In this document: piece by piece, positions 5,219 through 7,595 of the stretch
How positions within the stretch are numbered: position 1 is the first letter of the stretch
Layout: each line of letters opens with the position of its first letter
From: Palsa-892 sp035555855
GTDB lineage: Bacteria; Pseudomonadota; Alphaproteobacteria; Rhizobiales; Xanthobacteraceae
Assembly: GCA_035555855.1 (NCBI GenBank)
Contig: DATMGD010000030.1
Location: forward strand, 1 to 7,595
Length of the DNA stretch: 7,595 bases
Reading direction: 5' to 3'
Program-made: the position numbers and the translations under genes
The notes under the pieces: model-generated
Seen by the model: the letters and a program-made list of their open reading frames with translations, nothing else
Databases searched by the model: none
Told to the model about the DNA's origin: nothing

Positions 5219-6992
5219 ACTTCACCAGCTCATATGCCGGGATGGTGAGGAATTCCTCGACATCCATCGACAGCGACATGTCCTTGAAGATCTGAATGGC
5301 TTCGTCGAAGTGGCCCGCGTCGTAGTTGGTCGGCCCGAGCACTTCGCGGAGCTTCTTCATTTCGTCTTCGAGGACTTCCTCGAACAGGTCGGCCGTGACG
5401 GTGCGGCCGTCTTTCAGCTTGGCGCCGTGGTAGATCCACTGCCAGACCTGCATGCGGCTGATCTCGGCGGTCGCGGCGTCTTCCATCAGGTTATAGAGCG
5501 GCACCGCACCGCGGCCCTCGATCCATGCCTCGATGTACTGGATGCCGACACGGATGTTGAGGCGAAGCCCCTCTTCCGTGCGATCGCCGTCGTGCACTTC
5601 GAGGAGCTTGTCGCGCGAGGCCTTAACGTCTTCGCGCAGGACGTCGAGCTGGTTCGACTTCGGCATCATGCGATTGAAGACTTCCTCGGCGACCGGCACG
5701 AGGCCCGGATGCGCGACCCAGGTGCCGTCGTTGCCGGAACCGGCTTCACGCTCCTTGTCGGCACGCACCTTCTTGAAGGCTTCGTTGTTGGCCTTGTCGT
5801 CGCCCTTGACCGGAATCTGCGCCGCCATGCCGCCCATGGCGTAGGCGCCGCGGCGGTGACAGGTGCGGATCAAAAGCTGCGCGTAGGCCGACAGGAACGC
5901 CTTGTCCATCGTCATCACGCTGCGATCGGGCGTGAGGAAACGCTTGTTCTTGCCGAGGCGCTTGATGAACGAGAAGATGTAGTCCCACCGCCCGGCGTTG
6001 AGGCCGAGAATGTGGTCGCGCATCTCATAAAGAATTTCGTCCATCTCGAACGCCGCCGGCAGCGTTTCGATCAGCACCGTCGCCTTGATGGTGCCGGTCG
6101 GCAGCTTGAACTGCTGCTGCGCGTATTCGAAGACGTCGTTCCACAGCCGCGCCTCGAGATGGCTCTCGATCTTGGCGATGTAGAAATACGGCCCCGTGTC
6201 GGCGCCGACGAGGCGCTTGGCGTTGTGGAAGAAGTAGAGGCCGAAATCGAACAGCGAGCCGGAGATCGGTTCGCCGTCGATCACGACGTGATCCTCGGTG
6301 AGGTGCCAGCCGCGCGGGCGGACGATCAGCGTCGCGACCTTGTCGTTCAGCTTGTACTGCTTCTTGCTCTTCGGATCGGTGAAGGCGAGCTTGCCCGCCC
6401 AGCGATCCTTGAGGTTCAGCTGGCCTTCGATGAGATTGTCCCAGCTCGGCGAGCAGGCATCCTCGAAGTCGGCCATATAGACCTGCGCGCCGGAATTGAG
6501 CGCGTTCACCACCATCTTGCGATCGACCGGGCCGGTGATCTCGACGCGGCGATCCTGCAAATCCTTCGGCACCGGGCCGATCTTCCAGCCCTGCTCGCGG
6601 ATCTTTTTCGTCTCGGCGAGAAAGTCCGGCAGCTCGCCCGCATCGAAGCGGCGCTGGCGGTCGGCGCGGCGCTGCATCAGTTCAAGGCGGCGCTTGTCGA
6701 ACTTGCGGTGCAGCCCGGCGAGAAATTCGAGCGCGGCAGGGCTGATGATCTCGCTGTAACGCGCGCGCATCGGACCCGACACGACGATCATTTTGCCGCG
6801 GCCGGTTTTCGCTACGGTCTTTTTCGCAGCCTTTTTGACCGACTTCTTGGCCGCCGGTTTGGCCTTCTTGTTCGCCTTCTTCGCGGAAGTTTTGCGAACG
6901 GCTTTACGCGCCTTGTTGCGAGCTTTGGGGCTCGCCTTCTTTCTCTTCTTCGTGGTTTTGGTGCCCGCTTTTGGGCGCTTCTTCCGTGCCAT
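5217..6992 (-). CDS. aceB: Malate synthase (A-type) with Lys/Ala-rich histone H1-like N-terminal tail
   Basis: A 591-residue enzyme that condenses glyoxylate with acetyl-CoA to malate in the cytoplasm. The body (about 75-591) matches A-type malate synthases, which are usually near 530 residues. Seen are TLIVRPRGWHLTEDH (221-235) with the catalytic Arg block, the metal-site Glu309 in VLIETLPAAFEMDEI, the family signature RDHILGLNAGRWDYIF (325-340) with metal-site Asp337, and NLMEDAATAEISR (501-513) with the likely catalytic Asp505. Residues 1-67 are abnormal: 25 Lys, 7 Arg, 14 Ala and no Asp or Glu, with KKAAKK-type repeats. The start at 6992 is supported by GGGGGA seven bases upstream; the next Met codons (68 and 75) have no comparable site. 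It lies 27 bases after glcF on the same strand, so the two are likely one operon with glyoxylate as the shared intermediate. The enzyme call is secure; what the tail does is unknown. Confidence 0.95.
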   Translation of the reverse strand: MARKKRPKAGTKTTKKRKKASPKARNKARKAVRKTSAKKANKKAKPAAKKSVKKAAKKTVAKTGRGKMIVVSGPMRARYSEIISPAALEFLAGLHRKFDKRRLELMQRRADRQRRFDAGELPDFLAETKKIREQGWKIGPVPKDLQDRRVEITGPVDRKMVVNALNSGAQVYMADFEDACSPSWDNLIEGQLNLKDRWAGKLAFTDPKSKKQYKLNDKVATLIVRPRGWHLTEDHVVIDGEPISGSLFDFGLYFFHNAKRLVGADTGPYFYIAKIESHLEARLWNDVFEYAQQQFKLPTGTIKATVLIETLPAAFEMDEILYEMRDHILGLNAGRWDYIFSFIKRLGKNKRFLTPDRSVMTMDKAFLSAYAQLLIRTCHRRGAYAMGGMAAQIPVKGDDKANNEAFKKVRADKEREAGSGNDGTWVAHPGLVPVAEEVFNRMMPKSNQLDVLREDVKASRDKLLEVHDGDRTEEGLRLNIRVGIQYIEAWIEGRGAVPLYNLMEDAATAEISRMQVWQWIYHGAKLKDGRTVTADLFEEVLEDEMKKLREVLGPTNYDAGHFDEAIQIFKDMSLSMDVEEFLTIPAYELVK

Positions 6993-6999
6993 TATTCAG

Positions 7000-7005
7000 T
7001 CCCCC
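7000..7005 (-). promoter_or_regulatory. Ribosome binding site deciding the malate synthase start
   Basis: On the reverse strand GGGGGA stands seven bases (CTGAATA) before the ATG at 6992, within the 27-base gap after the glcF stop. It is the best Shine-Dalgarno match near any candidate start of this gene. It supports translation of the basic N-terminal tail rather than initiation at the internal Met codons at 6791 or 6770. Confidence 0.65.
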
Positions 7006-7019
7006 GGTGAGTTTTTCGC

Positions 7020-7595
7020 TTAGTGCAGGCCGAAGCCCGCCTTCTGCAGTGTCTCCGGCAGCGGCCCGCCCGTCGCCCAATCGAGGAGCTCGACGGTGTG
7101 CACCACCGGAATTTCGGTGCCGCTCGCGATCTGCGTCATGCAACCGATATTGCCGGTGGCGACGATCTGCGAGGCGGTGTTCTCGATATTCGCGACCTTG
7201 CGCTTGAGCAGGCGGCCGGCGATCTCGGATTGCAGCATGTTGTAAGTGCCGGCGGAGCCGCAGCATAGATGACCTTCGGCTATGTCGCGGACGACGAAGC
7301 CGGCGCTAGCCAGAAGCTCTTTCGGCTGGAGCGTGATCTTCTGGCCGTGCTGCATCGAGCAGGCCGAATGATAGGCGACCTTGATGCCGCTCGGGCTTGC
7401 GGGCGGCTTGATGCCGAGTTTGACGAGGTATTCGGAGATATCGTTCGCGAGCGACGAAACCTTGGCGGCTTTATCCTTGTAAGCCGCGTCGGTGCGCAGC
7501 ATGAAGCCGTAGTCCTTGATCGTCGTGCCGCAGCCCGAGGCGGTAATCAGGATGGCGTCCAGCCCCTCGCCTTCCATCTCGCGCGTCCACACATC
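7020..7595 (-). CDS. glcF: Glycolate oxidase iron-sulfur subunit GlcF, C-terminal part (5' end outside window)
   Basis: This is roughly the C-terminal 190 residues of GlcF, a protein of about 430 residues that carries electrons in the GlcDEF glycolate oxidase, which oxidises glycolate to glyoxylate at the inner membrane. Visible are SGCGTTIKDYG (encoded near 7505-7535), YHSACSMQHGQ (near 7341-7373), the second CCG-domain core HLCCGSAGTYN (near 7239-7271) and GNIGCMTQI (near 7128-7154); these cysteines belong to the CCG domains typical of this subunit. The N-terminal 4Fe-4S ferredoxin-like part lies beyond the right edge. The GTG at 7590-7592 is an internal valine codon, since the frame runs on through GAT to the window end. 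The malate synthase gene follows after 27 bases on the same strand, which suits a glycolate-use operon. Confidence 0.92.
   Translation of the reverse strand, partial: DVWTREMEGEGLDAILITASGCGTTIKDYGFMLRTDAAYKDKAAKVSSLANDISEYLVKLGIKPPASPSGIKVAYHSACSMQHGQKITLQPKELLASAGFVVRDIAEGHLCCGSAGTYNMLQSEIAGRLLKRKVANIENTASQIVATGNIGCMTQIASGTEIPVVHTVELLDWATGGPLPETLQKAGFGLH

Noticed and set aside
6789..6791. Internal Met68 as the real malate synthase start, making the basic tail an untranslated artefact
   Set aside because: No Shine-Dalgarno precedes it, whereas GGGGGA precedes the ATG at 6992, and the tail frame is open with a non-random composition lacking acidic residues. It is kept as the main alternative to test.
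5310..7010. A 566-codon open frame on the forward strand opposite malate synthase
   Set aside because: The reverse strand encodes a fully recognisable malate synthase. The forward translation is Arg/Leu/Ala/Asp/Val-rich with no known motif, as expected of the complement of a GC-rich gene whose third positions avoid stops.
7590..7592. GTG as the start of a short 190-residue CCG-domain protein
   Set aside because: The frame is open to the window edge, and the sequence matches the middle and end of full-length GlcF, so the gene is simply cut by the window.
1..7595. CRISPR array, tRNA, insertion sequence or prophage genes
   Set aside because: No regularly spaced direct repeats, cloverleaf-like segments, transposase or phage motifs, or terminal repeats with target duplications were seen on either strand.

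Overview
The window looks like chromosomal DNA from an alphaproteobacterium, most likely of the order Hyphomicrobiales (Rhizobiales). The pointers are high GC with strong G/C third-position bias, the mix of gene families (an extensin-like cell-wall lipoprotein, a YkuD L,D-transpeptidase with an Arg/Gln-rich spacer, glycolate oxidase next to malate synthase), and a GAGCATGATCC...GGATCATGCTC palindrome of a kind that I recall as an abundant intergenic repeat in that order. I see no mobile element, phage gene, CRISPR array, tRNA or rRNA.

Layout: (1) The left edge cuts into a forward gene for the HyuB-type half of a hydantoinase/5-oxoprolinase (1-1494). (2) A reverse-strand extensin-like lipoprotein gene (1491-2828) meets it tail to tail, both stops lying in one CTAG. 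(3) A 96-base divergent spacer with a dyad separates it from a forward major facilitator transporter gene (2925-4106). (4) A 117-base spacer holding two tandem inverted repeats leads to a forward L,D-transpeptidase gene (4224-5096). (5) A palindromic intergenic repeat and a strong intrinsic terminator follow (5096-5218). (6) On the reverse strand lie the 3' part of glcF (7020-7595, running off the right edge) and, 27 bases downstream of it, an A-type malate synthase gene (5217-6992).

Two themes stand out. The glcF-malate synthase pair is a metabolic unit: glycolate oxidase makes glyoxylate, and malate synthase condenses glyoxylate with acetyl-CoA to malate. The same logic is seen in the E. 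coli glc operon, but there the synthase is G-type. The extensin-like protein (LAS-type metallopeptidase motif) and the L,D-transpeptidase are both envelope proteins likely to act on peptidoglycan, although the transporter lies between them and they are on opposite strands.

The most unusual item is the malate synthase itself. Ahead of a normal catalytic body it carries about 67 residues made largely of Lys, Ala and Arg with no acidic residue, like the tail of histone H1 or bacterial H1-like proteins. A good Shine-Dalgarno sequence in front of the first ATG indicates that this tail is translated. I found no complete novel multi-gene system; the other observations are regulatory or architectural details.
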